A stretch of 36,024 bases of DNA from Acetobacteraceae bacterium (GTDB lineage: Bacteria; Pseudomonadota; Alphaproteobacteria; Acetobacterales; Acetobacteraceae): contig CANJLW010000001.1 of assembly GCA_947475245.1 (NCBI GenBank), positions 1 to 36,024 on the forward strand. The letters run 5' to 3'. Both the position numbers and the translations under genes were made by a program. Every line of letters starts with the position of its first letter. Position 1 is the first letter of the stretch. Under the pieces are notes generated by a model that worked only from the letters and a program-made list of their open reading frames with translations, was not told the origin of the DNA and did no database searches. This document shows, one piece after another, positions 1 to 7,818 of the stretch.

Positions 1-75
1 ATGCGCAACCAGCTCCTTCGGGATCGAAGGCAGTTTGCCTACCTCGCGCTCAACGCGCTTCGCTTTGCTCGGCAT
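1..75 (-). CDS. IS256/mutator-family transposase, N-terminal fragment cut by window edge
   Basis: A minus-strand reading frame starts with ATG at 75 and runs off the window at base 1 (25 codons). A strong AAGGAGG Shine-Dalgarno lies 7 nt upstream. The peptide contains KLPSIPKELVAH. LPSIPKEL(I/V) followed by a short hydrophobic stretch is typical of the N-terminus of IS256/mutator transposases, which carry out DDE transposition. The adjacent IR-like end at 101-129 supports this. Only 25 residues are visible, so the family call rests on this motif, the ribosome binding site and the neighbouring terminal sequence. The catalytic domain lies outside the window, so whether the element is intact cannot be judged. 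Confidence 0.55.
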   Translation of the reverse strand, partial: MPSKAKRVEREVGKLPSIPKELVAH

Positions 76-100
76 GATACGCCTCCTTGGCGTAGGTTAT

Positions 101-129
101 GCCTCGCACACAAAATTTCGGACAGGCTC
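101..129 (-). mobile_element. Probable terminal inverted repeat of the IS256-type element
   Basis: Read on the minus strand, this stretch starts GAGCCTGTCCGAAATTTTG and continues TGTGCGAGGC. A C/T-G-T-C/T-C-rich start followed by AAATTTTGTGTG is the usual look of IS256-family ends, lying 25-30 bp ahead of the transposase ribosome binding site. It would mark the right edge of the element at about 128-129. The opposite end and target duplication are outside the window. Confidence 0.45.
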
Positions 130-290
130 CGCCGCCAAAGGCGAAACCAGCGCGGTCGGATGTCGCCTTCAGCCACGAGACCCCAACCGGCCACCCCCTC
201 AACCATCATTCCGTTCAAAGCCGATTTCTGTAATGTGCCTCTGTTCAACCAATGGGCGCACGCAGCGCCCGACGTGAGGAAACCTCTCGC

Positions 291-1343
291 ATGAAAACTA
301 TCGCGGCCGTCCAAACCACGCTGAACGCCGACCTCGTCCTCGAAGAAATCGATCTGCCCGATCCAGGCCCCGACCAGGTCACCGTCAAGCTCTATTCCAG
401 CGGTGTGTGCCACTCGCAACTGCACCAAATGCACAACGGTGCTCTCGACCGCCCCCTGCTGCTGGGACACGAGGGCACGGGCGTGGTGTCGCGGACCGGC
501 AGTGCCGTCAAGCATGTCAAACCCGGCGATCTCTGCATCGTGACCTGGGTGCCGCGCACACCGATTCGCGGCGCCGCCCCACGCACGGTCACCGGCGCGA
601 CCTTTCGGGGGCAATCCGCGCATGGCGCCGTTTACACCTGGGCGCGCGACGTGCAGGTCAGCGGGGAATTGGTCGTGAAGATCGCCAACGACCAGCCTCG
701 CGATCTCAGCTGTATCGTCGGCTGCGCGGTGCTGACCGGCGCGGGCGCCGTCCTGCATACGGCGGGCGTGCGCGCCGGCCAGTCGGTTGCCGTGTTCGGC
801 GCGGGCGGCGTCGGCCTCTCCGCCATTCAGGCCGCCGCCATCGTCGGCGCCTACCCGATCATCGCCGTCGATCTCGACGACCAAAAGCTCGAATTCGCTC
901 GGCAGTTTGGCGCAACCCACACCGTCAATGCCTCGGGTAACACCGATGCCGTCGAGGCGATCCGCGACCTGACCAACGGCGGTGTCGACTATGCCTTCGA
1001 CGCGATCGGTCGCCAGCGCACCATCGAGCAGATTCTACAGGCGACGCGCTCCGGCGGCGTCGGCGCGGATAATTTCGGCGGCATGGCCGTGCTGATCGGC
1101 ATTCCGCAGGAAAAAGTGACGCTCGATCCGGCTCTGTTCACCTCGGGTCAGCGCATCTTCCGCGGCAGCCTCGGCGCGGCGTTCCCGGATCGCGACTTCA
1201 ACATGTATCTGCGCTGGTATCAGGAGGGTAAGTTCCCGCTCGATCGCCTCATCACGCGACGGTACAAGCTCGAACAGATCAATGAGGCCTGCCACGATCT
1301 GCACAGTGGCGCCATTCTTGGCCGAGCCATCCTGGAGTTCTGA
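291..1343 (+). CDS. Zinc-dependent NAD alcohol dehydrogenase (MDR superfamily)
   Basis: A 350-residue medium-chain dehydrogenase/reductase, expected to oxidise an alcohol to an aldehyde or ketone with NAD. Visible catalytic-zinc ligands are C40 (SSGVCHS), H60-E61 (LLGHEGTG) and C145 (VGCAVLTG). The Rossmann loop is GAGGVG at 170-175. The acidic D194 at the end of the second strand favours NAD over NADP. The four-cysteine structural zinc lobe of classical ADHs is absent: the corresponding stretch (about 82-120) has only one Cys. ATG 291 is chosen because GTGAGGA precedes it; an upstream in-frame ATG at 252 lacks support. Facing two BVMO genes, it could supply their ketone substrates. The gene ends at a strong hairpin shared with the convergent BVMO gene. 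The family call is firm; the substrate is unknown. Confidence 0.9.
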   Translation: MKTIAAVQTTLNADLVLEEIDLPDPGPDQVTVKLYSSGVCHSQLHQMHNGALDRPLLLGHEGTGVVSRTGSAVKHVKPGDLCIVTWVPRTPIRGAAPRTVTGATFRGQSAHGAVYTWARDVQVSGELVVKIANDQPRDLSCIVGCAVLTGAGAVLHTAGVRAGQSVAVFGAGGVGLSAIQAAAIVGAYPIIAVDLDDQKLEFARQFGATHTVNASGNTDAVEAIRDLTNGGVDYAFDAIGRQRTIEQILQATRSGGVGADNFGGMAVLIGIPQEKVTLDPALFTSGQRIFRGSLGAAFPDRDFNMYLRWYQEGKFPLDRLITRRYKLEQINEACHDLHSGAILGRAILEF

Positions 1344-1360
1344 ACCAAGGGGCAGCCGCC

Positions 1361-1396
1361 GACGCGCCCTTCAAGCGAAAGCAAGAAGGGCGCGTC
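1361..1396. terminator. Bidirectional hairpin terminator between convergent genes
   Basis: There is a perfect 12-bp inverted repeat: GACGCGCCCTTC at 1361-1372 and GAAGGGCGCGTC at 1385-1396, with a 12-nt loop. It sits 17 nt after the ADH stop and 47 nt beyond the stop of the convergent BVMO. No T-tract follows, which is common in GC-rich genomes. Confidence 0.65.
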
Positions 1397-1443
1397 CAAA
1401 GCGGAAATCGTAACGTCAGGGCCGGCGGAAAATCCGCCGTTCC

Positions 1444-3369
1444 TCAGGCAATCGCAAGGTCCTCAAGCGCGGGTTCGCGCAGGAAGCCCGACATCTCGGC
1501 GGTGTAGAACGGGTTCATCACCGCCGAACGGCCATGTTCGGTCCAGTAATAATTGTGGGCGCGCGGATCGCTCCACACCTTGGTGCTGTTCCGTTCGTCC
1601 ACCAGGCGGTTGTAGTCCCAGAAAGCCTCCGACCGAGGCTCCATCGCGCCGCCATTGCCCAGCACCAGCGTCTGCATGCACTGAAGCGCGTAATGGGCGA
1701 CCTTCTCGTGGAACGTTGCCACGGTAAGCCCGCCGTTGGTGTTCGGGCCGTAGATCGACCAGAGATTGGGGAAGCCCGGCATCATGCAGCCGAGATAGGC
1801 GCGCGCGCCGTCCTTCTTCCAGAGGTCCTCGAGCTTCTGTCCGCCCCGGCCGGTGATGGTCATCGGATACAGGTATTCCGTGGCATGGAATCCCGTTGCG
1901 TAAACGATCACATCCGCTTCATGCACCGCCCCATCCTTGCCCACGATGCCGTTCGGCTCGATACGCTCGATCCCGCTGGTGACCAGGGAGACATTGTCGC
2001 GCATCAGGGCGTCGAGGATGGAATAGTCGGGGTCGACAACGACCGCGCGCGCTGACCAGACCGGGTGCGGCGGAGTCATGGCCGCCACCAGCGCGGGATC
2101 GCCGAGCTTGCGTTCGAGGAATTCGATGCAGCCTTCGCGGGCCCGCTTGTTCAGCGGGTTGCAGGCATAGGGATCCTGGAAGTTGGGATCGATCTGCGCG
2201 ACGTTGGCGATACGATCCAGAGAGCACGTGCGTGCCCGCATGAAGTTGGTGTGGAACGGCAGGTTGCGGTCCAGCCAGTTGACCTGGGGCGGGAACGGCG
2301 ACCGGTAACCGGGCACGGGGAACAGCCACTGCGGCGTCCGCTGGAACACGGTGACCTGGGCGGCCTCCAACGCGATCTCGGGGACCATCTGATAGCCGGT
2401 GCAGCCGGTGCCGATCACCGCGACCCGCTTGCCTTTCAGGTCAGTGCTCTCCGGCCACCGTGCCGTGTGCCACGACGAACCGGCGAAGGATTCAGCACCG
2501 GGGAAGCTGGCGATGTTCGGGCGGTTGAGGAACCCGACGGCCGTGATCACCGCGCGGGAACGGAGCGTACGCGCGCCGTCCGGCCCGACGATGTCGATGA
2601 CCCATTCGTTGGCGGCCTCGTCCCAGGTCAGCGACTTGACCTCGGTCTCGAACTGGATGTGCCGGCGCAGGTCGAAATTATCGGCGACCCAGTCGAAGTA
2701 TTTCACGTTCTCCCGCCACTCGCAGAACGGGTTGGGGTACGGAAAGTCGACCCCGAACAGATGCGTGTAGGAACGGCTGGGCGTATCGACCCGGGCGCCG
2801 GGATAGCGGTTTTCCCACCAGGTTCCGCCGACGCCGGTGTTCTTCTCCAGCACGGTGAAAGGGAAACCGGCCTTGCGCAGTTGCAGCGCGGCGTTCAGCC
2901 CGCCCATGCCGGCACCGATGACCGTCACGGTGAAGTCCTTCAACCGTTCCGGATCGGGCTCCTCCCGCCAGTGCAGCGAGCGCACCGACGGGTCGAGCGC
3001 CAGTTCCTCCACGTGATGGCGAAGATCGTCGCCTTCCATGGTCCGGCCCAGCATCAGGCCCAGGCTGGCGGCCAGCCGGTCTGCCGGGCCGACGGAAATT
3101 TCTCCAGCGCCGCTGTCGCGATAGGCCTTCAGGAACGCGACGCCCTTGCGCCGCAGCAGCGCCACGTCCGCTTCCGTCGCCGGCGCGGGGACGTCGAAGT
3201 AGCCGGCCAGCACCATCTTCACGCCCGTCGCCGCGACCTCCGGATCGCCGGTGAGCTGGTAAAGCAGGCCGCGGAGGACCATTGGATCGGCATGCGCGAT
3301 CGCATCCTCTATGGTTACGTCGTCCGCTGCCAGCAGTTCCGACCGTGAAAATACTTCCTGACTGGTCAT
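1444..3369 (-). CDS. Baeyer-Villiger monooxygenase, 4-hydroxyacetophenone monooxygenase type
   Basis: A 641-residue class B flavoprotein monooxygenase, predicted to insert oxygen next to a ketone carbonyl using FAD, NADPH and O2. The FAD Rossmann motif GAGMGG is at 152-157, GGTWWENRYPGARVD is near 181-195, the BVMO fingerprint FAGSSWHTARWP is at 295-306, and the NADPH loop GTGCTG is at 320-325. An extra N-terminal region of about 145 residues precedes the FAD domain. That extension and the total length match HapE-type 4-hydroxyacetophenone monooxygenases (about 640 aa) rather than cyclohexanone monooxygenases (about 540 aa). ATG 3369 has GGAGGA upstream. It lies 104 bp downstream of a second BVMO on the same strand, so the two may be co-transcribed. 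The family is certain; preference for aryl ketones is inferred only from architecture. Confidence 0.9.
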   Translation of the reverse strand: MTSQEVFSRSELLAADDVTIEDAIAHADPMVLRGLLYQLTGDPEVAATGVKMVLAGYFDVPAPATEADVALLRRKGVAFLKAYRDSGAGEISVGPADRLAASLGLMLGRTMEGDDLRHHVEELALDPSVRSLHWREEPDPERLKDFTVTVIGAGMGGLNAALQLRKAGFPFTVLEKNTGVGGTWWENRYPGARVDTPSRSYTHLFGVDFPYPNPFCEWRENVKYFDWVADNFDLRRHIQFETEVKSLTWDEAANEWVIDIVGPDGARTLRSRAVITAVGFLNRPNIASFPGAESFAGSSWHTARWPESTDLKGKRVAVIGTGCTGYQMVPEIALEAAQVTVFQRTPQWLFPVPGYRSPFPPQVNWLDRNLPFHTNFMRARTCSLDRIANVAQIDPNFQDPYACNPLNKRAREGCIEFLERKLGDPALVAAMTPPHPVWSARAVVVDPDYSILDALMRDNVSLVTSGIERIEPNGIVGKDGAVHEADVIVYATGFHATEYLYPMTITGRGGQKLEDLWKKDGARAYLGCMMPGFPNLWSIYGPNTNGGLTVATFHEKVAHYALQCMQTLVLGNGGAMEPRSEAFWDYNRLVDERNSTKVWSDPRAHNYYWTEHGRSAVMNPFYTAEMSGFLREPALEDLAIA

Positions 3370-3473
3370 ATCCCTGGGATTCCTCCGTCTCGTTATTCAG
3401 GCTCGATTTGAGCCGACATTTTCCGAACCATGTTACCCGTCATCCGACGGCCTTCGCAACGCCGTCCCGACGA

Positions 3474-5306
3474 TCAGCGCGTCAGTTCCAGCCCCGGCAA
3501 TGTGCCTTCGGCGCGCCAGCGGTCGAGCTGGCGGATATACACGACCGGCCCTCGCCAATATTGGTTGTTCTTCGCGACCCGCATATCGAGTTCGCCGCCC
3601 TCGTTATTGTAGTAACCGGGCGTGCATTCCGACAAAAAGGCGCGCCGACCGACCGCCAACTTAACAATCGTATCCACCCAATCCTTCTCCGCCTCCGCGC
3701 TCGGCTCCAGAGCCTTGATCCCGCGCGCGCGCGCCTCGCTCAGAACATAGGCGATATGTTGCGATTTCACGTCCAGCATATGCTGGAAGTTGGCGCTTTG
3801 CCCCGATTGCATGGTCGAGAAAACGATCAGGTTGGGGAAGCCGCGCGTAAACAGGCTGTGCAGCGTCTCCGCGCCGTCTTTCCACTTATCGGTCAGGCTC
3901 TGACCGCCGCGCCCGTAAAGCTCGAACCCAATGTTGCGGGTATAGCCGGTGCCGACCTCGAAGCCCGTGGCATAGATCAGACAGTCGAGTTCGTATTCAT
4001 GCCCGTCGACCACGACACCCTTTTCGGTGATCCGTTCGACGCCCTTGCCCTTGGTATCCACCAGATGGACGTTCGGGCGGTTGAAGGTCGGCAGATAATC
4101 GTCATGGAAGCAGGGGCGTTTGCAGAACTGGTTGTACCAGGGCTTCAGCGCCTCCGCCGTCGCGGGGTCGGTGACGATCTGATCGATCCGAGCGCGCACC
4201 TGATCCATTTTCTGGTCGTCGGCCTGCTGGATCAGGGCCTGTGGGTCCTCCACCGGCTCACCGGCCTTTTGCCGCCGGCGCGCGGCCAGCAGGATGTTGC
4301 CGATCAGGTCGGTCCAGCCGTCATTGACCAGATCGACATCGAAGTCACCGCCGGAAATCACGGTGGTAAAATTGGCGATCCGTTCCTGTTGCCAACCCGG
4401 CTTCAGGCCCGCGGCCCAGTCCGGATCGGTCGGGCGGTCGGCGCGGACGTCGACGGATGACGGGGTGCGCTGGAAGACGAACAATTCCTTCGCCGACCGC
4501 CCCAGGTGCGGAACGCACTGCACCGCCGTGGCGCCGGTGCCGATGATGCCGACGCGCTTGTCGCGCAGCCCATCCAGGCCGCCGCTGGAATCGCCGCCGG
4601 TGTATTCGTAGTCCCAACGGCTGGTGTGAAACGTGTGGCCCTTGAAGCTTTCGATCCCCGGCACGCCCGGCAGCTTCGGCCGGCCCAGCGTCGTTCCGCC
4701 GGCCATGATCACGAAACGGGCCTGGAACACGTCGCCCCGATCGGTCGTCACCGCCCAGCGCAGGGCAGCCTCGTCCCAACGGGCTTCCGTGACGACGGTC
4801 TGGAAACAGGCCTTTTTGTAGAGATCGAAATGCCGACCGATCCGGCGGCAATGCTCGTACAACTCCGGAGCCTTGGCATATTTGGTGGTCGGGATGTAGC
4901 CGACCTCCTCCAGCAGCGGCATGTAGATATAGGCCTCGGTATCGCACGCCGCGCCGGGGTAGCGGTTCCAGTACCAGGTGCCGCCGAAATCCCCGGCCTT
5001 TTCGATGATGCGCACGTCGTCGACGCCGGCCGCGGACAAGCGCGCGGCGGCAAGCAGGCCGCCGAAGCCGCCGCCGAGAATGGCGACCTCGATCGTTTCC
5101 TTCAGCGCGGGGCGGGAGAACGTCGGATCGGCGTAGGGATCGTCCAGGTAGCGAGCGAAGCGGCCCTTGGTCTCGATATACTGCGCGGTCCCGTCCTGGC
5201 GCACGCGGCGATCGCGTTCGGCGCGATACTTCTCGCGCAGTCGAGCGGACGTCGTGCCGGTGGCGGCGTCGTCGTCGATGGTCGAGGCAAGTCGCTCGCT
5301 GGCCAT
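3474..5306 (-). CDS. Baeyer-Villiger / flavin-binding monooxygenase, about 610 aa
   Basis: A second class B flavin monooxygenase of 610 residues. FAD motif GGGFGG is at 78-83, [15 protein letters not shown] near 108-122, fingerprint [12 protein letters not shown] at 221-232 (final D instead of P, as in several large-ring or steroid BVMOs) and NADPH motif GTGATA at 256-261. An N-terminal tail of about 70 charged residues precedes the FAD fold, a feature of the longer BVMOs such as cyclopentadecanone- and steroid-type enzymes. ATG 5306 is preferred because GGAGAAG lies 7 nt upstream; a GTG 21 nt further out (5327) is possible. A plausible promoter sits at 5350-5379. It is the first gene of a likely two-gene BVMO unit. 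The substrate is unknown. Confidence 0.9.
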   Translation of the reverse strand: MASERLASTIDDDAATGTTSARLREKYRAERDRRVRQDGTAQYIETKGRFARYLDDPYADPTFSRPALKETIEVAILGGGFGGLLAAARLSAAGVDDVRIIEKAGDFGGTWYWNRYPGAACDTEAYIYMPLLEEVGYIPTTKYAKAPELYEHCRRIGRHFDLYKKACFQTVVTEARWDEAALRWAVTTDRGDVFQARFVIMAGGTTLGRPKLPGVPGIESFKGHTFHTSRWDYEYTGGDSSGGLDGLRDKRVGIIGTGATAVQCVPHLGRSAKELFVFQRTPSSVDVRADRPTDPDWAAGLKPGWQQERIANFTTVISGGDFDVDLVNDGWTDLIGNILLAARRRQKAGEPVEDPQALIQQADDQKMDQVRARIDQIVTDPATAEALKPWYNQFCKRPCFHDDYLPTFNRPNVHLVDTKGKGVERITEKGVVVDGHEYELDCLIYATGFEVGTGYTRNIGFELYGRGGQSLTDKWKDGAETLHSLFTRGFPNLIVFSTMQSGQSANFQHMLDVKSQHIAYVLSEARARGIKALEPSAEAEKDWVDTIVKLAVGRRAFLSECTPGYYNNEGGELDMRVAKNNQYWRGPVVYIRQLDRWRAEGTLPGLELTR

Positions 5307-5349
5307 GATCTTCTCCAAAAACTCCACACGCGATACGCGCAGTTGGTAA

Positions 5350-5379
5350 ATCCTACCGGACAGTAGCCGTCACCGGCAA
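5350..5379 (-). promoter_or_regulatory. Possible sigma70-type promoter for the BVMO pair
   Basis: On the minus strand, TTGCCG (5379-5374) is separated by 18 nt from TAGGAT (5355-5350), giving a leader of about 35 nt before ATG 5306. The -35 hexamer lies inside the 20-bp direct repeat at 5367-5386, so the proposed integration event at this site would leave the promoter intact. The match is moderate and visual only. Confidence 0.35.
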
Positions 5380-5386
5380 GGCCGGG
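5367..5386 (+). repeat. 20-bp direct repeat, left copy (putative att core)
   Basis: CCGTCACCGGCAAGGCCGGG is identical to 7817-7836; identity stops on both sides. It contains the small palindrome CCGG-CAAGG-CCGG. Confidence 0.75.
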
Positions 5387-5676
5387 TGGTGGGTAAGTTT
5401 GAATGGCCGTGAACGGTCGACTGTCGCCGCCGAGGTCACACTACGGCCAGTTTGGTTGGAGAGCGGACACCTGGAGATCGGCCAGAGGGTCATACTTGGC
5501 CTTTGGTGCGGCGCGAAAATTAAGATATCCGCATAGAGTTCATTCCACTTATATATTTGGGATTTTTTGATACGAATACCTGATCCGGAATAGAAGTGTT
5601 TGGCGCAGCTGCCGAGTAGAAGGATGGGATAGTCACTCGATGTCGATCGATCGACAGCCTAACGCGATTGCTCCCG
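5387..5676. other. Gene-free left arm of the putative element
   Basis: Apart from the subterminal repeat at 5391-5404, no convincing coding signal appears on either strand. The stretch 5510-5600 is conspicuously AT-rich compared with flanking DNA (for example CTTATATATTTGGGATTTTTTG near 5550). No gene, RNA or array was recognised. Confidence 0.4.
5391..5404 (+). repeat. Subterminal inverted repeat, left copy
   Basis: GGGTAAGTTTGAAT lies 4 nt inside the left direct repeat. The reverse complement of 7805-7818 is GGGTCAGTTTGAAC, so 12 of 14 positions match. Confidence 0.5.
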
Positions 5677-6023
5677 CTATCGAGTGTTGATGGCTTCGAC
5701 GATTTCTGTGATCGGTATAGTCAAAGGGGGAAACGTGCCGAGGTCAGTGACGTATTGCTCATTTTCGGGCGATCCCACAAAAACGACCCTGGCTACGCTC
5801 CGGCGGGTCAAGCGATGGCCGCGAGCGAAGTGCCGTGAGGCATGCCGGCGGGGAAAGTCGTTCGCGCGATCAGCAAATCAAACTGGGAAGCCAACCTTAA
5901 AATCCCGCACGCCTGGTGCGAGCTTGCGTGAAAGGAGACCTCTCAACGAGCTGCCACGAGCTGGTCACGAAGGGCAGCACTGAATGCCGGCTCGTCATGC
6001 ACGATGAGGATTTTTGCAGGCAT
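5677..6023 (-). pseudogene. Decayed response-regulator receiver gene
   Basis: From ATG 6023 the minus strand reads MPAKILIVHDEPAFSAALRD and six more residues, then stops at 5943. This is a typical receiver N-terminus (strand 1, then the acidic D-E pair). A second piece in a different frame (about 5787 to the stop at 5677) reads VVFVGSPENEQYVTDLG, then a proline-rich turn, PLTIPITEIVEAI and a stop. That resembles the end of a receiver domain, where K of the usual LTKP motif has become I. The total span of 347 bp matches a single receiver domain of about 115-120 residues. The frame change and internal stops mean it cannot be translated whole. It is a relic of a two-component regulator, probably a stand-alone receiver. 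Confidence 0.5.
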
Positions 6024-6250
6024 TACGAACGCGTTCCAGCTCGCTCGATATTTTCAGCTGTCCGGGAGATGAAACGGGTTGACGGCGGCGGTGCATCATG
6101 AGCGCAATACACGCTCCACCAAACCAATAACCCAACTGCGAACGGCCGTCGCGGTCACCATTAGCGCCCAAAGGATGGCACCGATGAGTGAGCATAGCAG
6201 CTATCAGGCAGGACCAGACGCACCCCAATACAGATTGAAAGTTCTGAAAC

Positions 6251-6574
6251 ATGATCCGCGCTATCGCTCTTGCCGCTGTGATCGCGACCATGCCGAGGGT
6301 TGTTGTTGCTCAACAGTATATCCCCACATGCGCTGACTTTCTTGCAGCCGCCCGATCTGGTCTCACGGGTGCATACACCAACTATGCAGCGCAGGTCTAC
6401 ATGCGTCTCGATGAGCAACGTGTAACTACAGGGAAGCCACCCATCGGTCTCCCACCATACGGGTGGAGTCCGTCTATCGATTTTTGGACACGACTATGCA
6501 CTGGTAACCCAACACAACATTTCTACAATGTCGTCTTGAGCACATATCGTCTTGGCGCGGCGATGGCCAACTGA
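6251..6574 (+). CDS. Small secreted two-cysteine protein, possibly HdeA/HdeB-like
   Basis: A 107-residue protein with a clear signal peptide: a short basic start, a hydrophobic core, and likely cleavage after VVVA near residue 20. The mature part begins QQYIPTCADFLAAARSG and has a second Cys in FWTRLCTGNP, so a single periplasmic disulfide is likely. The spacing of C-x-D-F-L near the start and C-x-x-N-P near the end resembles the small periplasmic HdeA/HdeB acid chaperones, but the match is impressionistic. No strong Shine-Dalgarno precedes ATG 6251. The gene is alone between a pseudogene and the cyclase-like gene, inside the repeat-bounded element. Export is moderately supported; the function is not. 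Confidence 0.5.
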   Translation: MIRAIALAAVIATMPRVVVAQQYIPTCADFLAAARSGLTGAYTNYAAQVYMRLDEQRVTTGKPPIGLPPYGWSPSIDFWTRLCTGNPTQHFYNVVLSTYRLGAAMAN

Positions 6575-6710
6575 TGAGGGCGTCAGAGTTCTTGCGGTGC
6601 GACGCAAGGTTGTGCTCCACTGCGTCGTGCATATTGCGCCGAACAGGTTGGATTCGTCGACAGAGCTACATGACTGAGTTAAAGTAACTTTGCAAGGAGG
6701 CCGTCAAGGT

Positions 6711-6722
6711 ATGGTCCTATGA
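6711..6722 (+). other. Minimal upstream ORF (Met-Val-Leu-stop) overlapping the cyclase start
   Basis: AAGGAGG at 6694-6700 is ideally spaced for ATG 6711. That frame reads ATG GTC CTA TGA, and its stop overlaps the downstream ATG (6719) as ATGA. The downstream start is otherwise 18 nt from the ribosome binding site, too far for normal initiation. Coupled re-initiation is a plausible reading. Confidence 0.35.
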
Positions 6723-7522
6723 GCAACGAACAAGCTGCATTTGGGAATAGATTCGTCCTCTTTTTCGATTTTCTTGGAACTTCTGACGCGGCGCAACAAT
6801 GGCCCCGAGAGCGAGTGCATAAGCTTGTCGACTTGCTGATCGCTATTTCGCGCGCCCAAGCGGCCGAGGCGATCGATGGCGAGCCTCAGGTGGGTGGCGG
6901 TTATAAGCTCACCATCACTCCAGAAATCACCACGTTTTCTGATAACGTAGTTGTCAGCTATAGGGAGGCAGATATTGAAAGCGGCCCAAATATAGAGGAG
7001 CCAGTTTTGAAATCTCTCTGGGCCGGGATAGTATGCCAGGACGCCATACGTATTCTCAGTAGTGTTGCCGAAATGGGATTGAGAATTGGAATGCTTATAC
7101 GGGGAGGTTTTTCATTCGGTCAGTTGTATCACGATCGTCGCGTTGTATTTGGTGAGGCAATGGTTGATGCGTATAGGTTGGAAAGCAAGTTGTCTCATAA
7201 TCCGAGGATTCTGGTGTCGGAGAGAGTTATAGATCAACTGACCCATGAGCGGCCCGAGGACGTGAGCTTTCTTTTAAGGGACAGTGACGGCCAATGGCAT
7301 CTGAACTACTTTGGGCAGATGGCACGGCATGCTATCCCGTCAGGGCCTGATTCGATTGATGGTGCTATACGTTGGCGGCAGGCTCACCTAACACTAATTG
7401 ATCAGAACATTGAGGAGCTGCGTCGAAACAGCCCAGACCGAGCTGAAAAATGGCAATGGTTCAGGGAACGGTTCGACCACGCGACATCTCGGTTGCAGGA
7501 ATGGGGAGGGCCACCGGGCTGA
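6719..7522 (+). CDS. Class III nucleotidyl-cyclase-like protein (orphan)
   Basis: A 267-residue soluble protein whose conserved blocks fit the class III adenylate/guanylate cyclase fold: VLFFDFLGTSD (about 13-23, first metal Asp), TTFSDNVVVSY (about 71-81, second Asp in the beta-hairpin), LIRGGFSFGQLYHD (about 127-140) and VFGEAMVDAYRLESK (about 143-157, equivalent of G-x-x-V-N-x-A-x-R-L). It has no TM segment, receiver or HAMP domain. Such compact cyclase-like proteins include relatives of the Pycsar cyclase PycC, but no PycTM/PycTIR-like effector is adjacent, so a defence role is only a hypothesis. Codon usage is less GC-rich than in the flanking catabolic genes, consistent with transfer. 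Start ATG 6719 overlaps a three-codon uORF. The fold is fairly likely; activity and nucleotide are unknown. Confidence 0.6.
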   Translation: MSNEQAAFGNRFVLFFDFLGTSDAAQQWPRERVHKLVDLLIAISRAQAAEAIDGEPQVGGGYKLTITPEITTFSDNVVVSYREADIESGPNIEEPVLKSLWAGIVCQDAIRILSSVAEMGLRIGMLIRGGFSFGQLYHDRRVVFGEAMVDAYRLESKLSHNPRILVSERVIDQLTHERPEDVSFLLRDSDGQWHLNYFGQMARHAIPSGPDSIDGAIRWRQAHLTLIDQNIEELRRNSPDRAEKWQWFRERFDHATSRLQEWGGPPG

Positions 7523-7782
7523 TCCCAGCGCGTCAATCGCCCTAGGCCCCTATATATATATATTAATGCGCGGCTCTACATACATCGTGTGCGCTAAATT
7601 GCTGATATAAAAAACTATTCCTCCCGTTTATCGCTGTGGCGGAAATTCCGATGGATGCGCCTCTCCGACATGTGCACTCCACCGCCGCCGGAATACCCAG
7701 TGCCGACCCCAGGTAGAATCGGGCATCGAATATCCGCGATGGATCGAAACCGGCGGCCGTTTTGGCCAAGCGGCTCGGATTT

Positions 7783-7800
7783 CCCCGATTTGAATCGGGG
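7783..7800. repeat. Perfect palindromic hairpin
   Basis: CCCCGATT / AATCGGGG with a 2-nt loop, 4 nt from the subterminal repeat of the putative element. It could be a recombinase or protein binding site, or a terminator stem; no T-tract follows. Confidence 0.5.
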
Positions 7801-7804
7801 GGGC

Positions 7805-7818
7805 GTTCAAACTGACCC
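7805..7818 (-). repeat. Subterminal inverted repeat, right copy
   Basis: GTTCAAACTGACCC on the plus strand is inverted relative to 5391-5404 (12/14). It overlaps the right direct repeat by 2 nt. Confidence 0.5.

Noticed and set aside
1-294. 97-codon plus-strand frame at the left edge
   Set aside because: It runs against the IS256-type transposase start and across its terminus; no ribosome binding site or protein pattern.
6719-7522. Complete Pycsar system
   Set aside because: A cyclase-like gene is present, but no PycTM or PycTIR effector gene is adjacent, so only an orphan cyclase-like call is justified.
7741-7800. tRNA-like appearance (palindrome and TTTGAATC)
   Set aside because: Cannot be folded by eye into acceptor, D, anticodon and T arms; TTTGAATC is only the loop of a simple palindrome.
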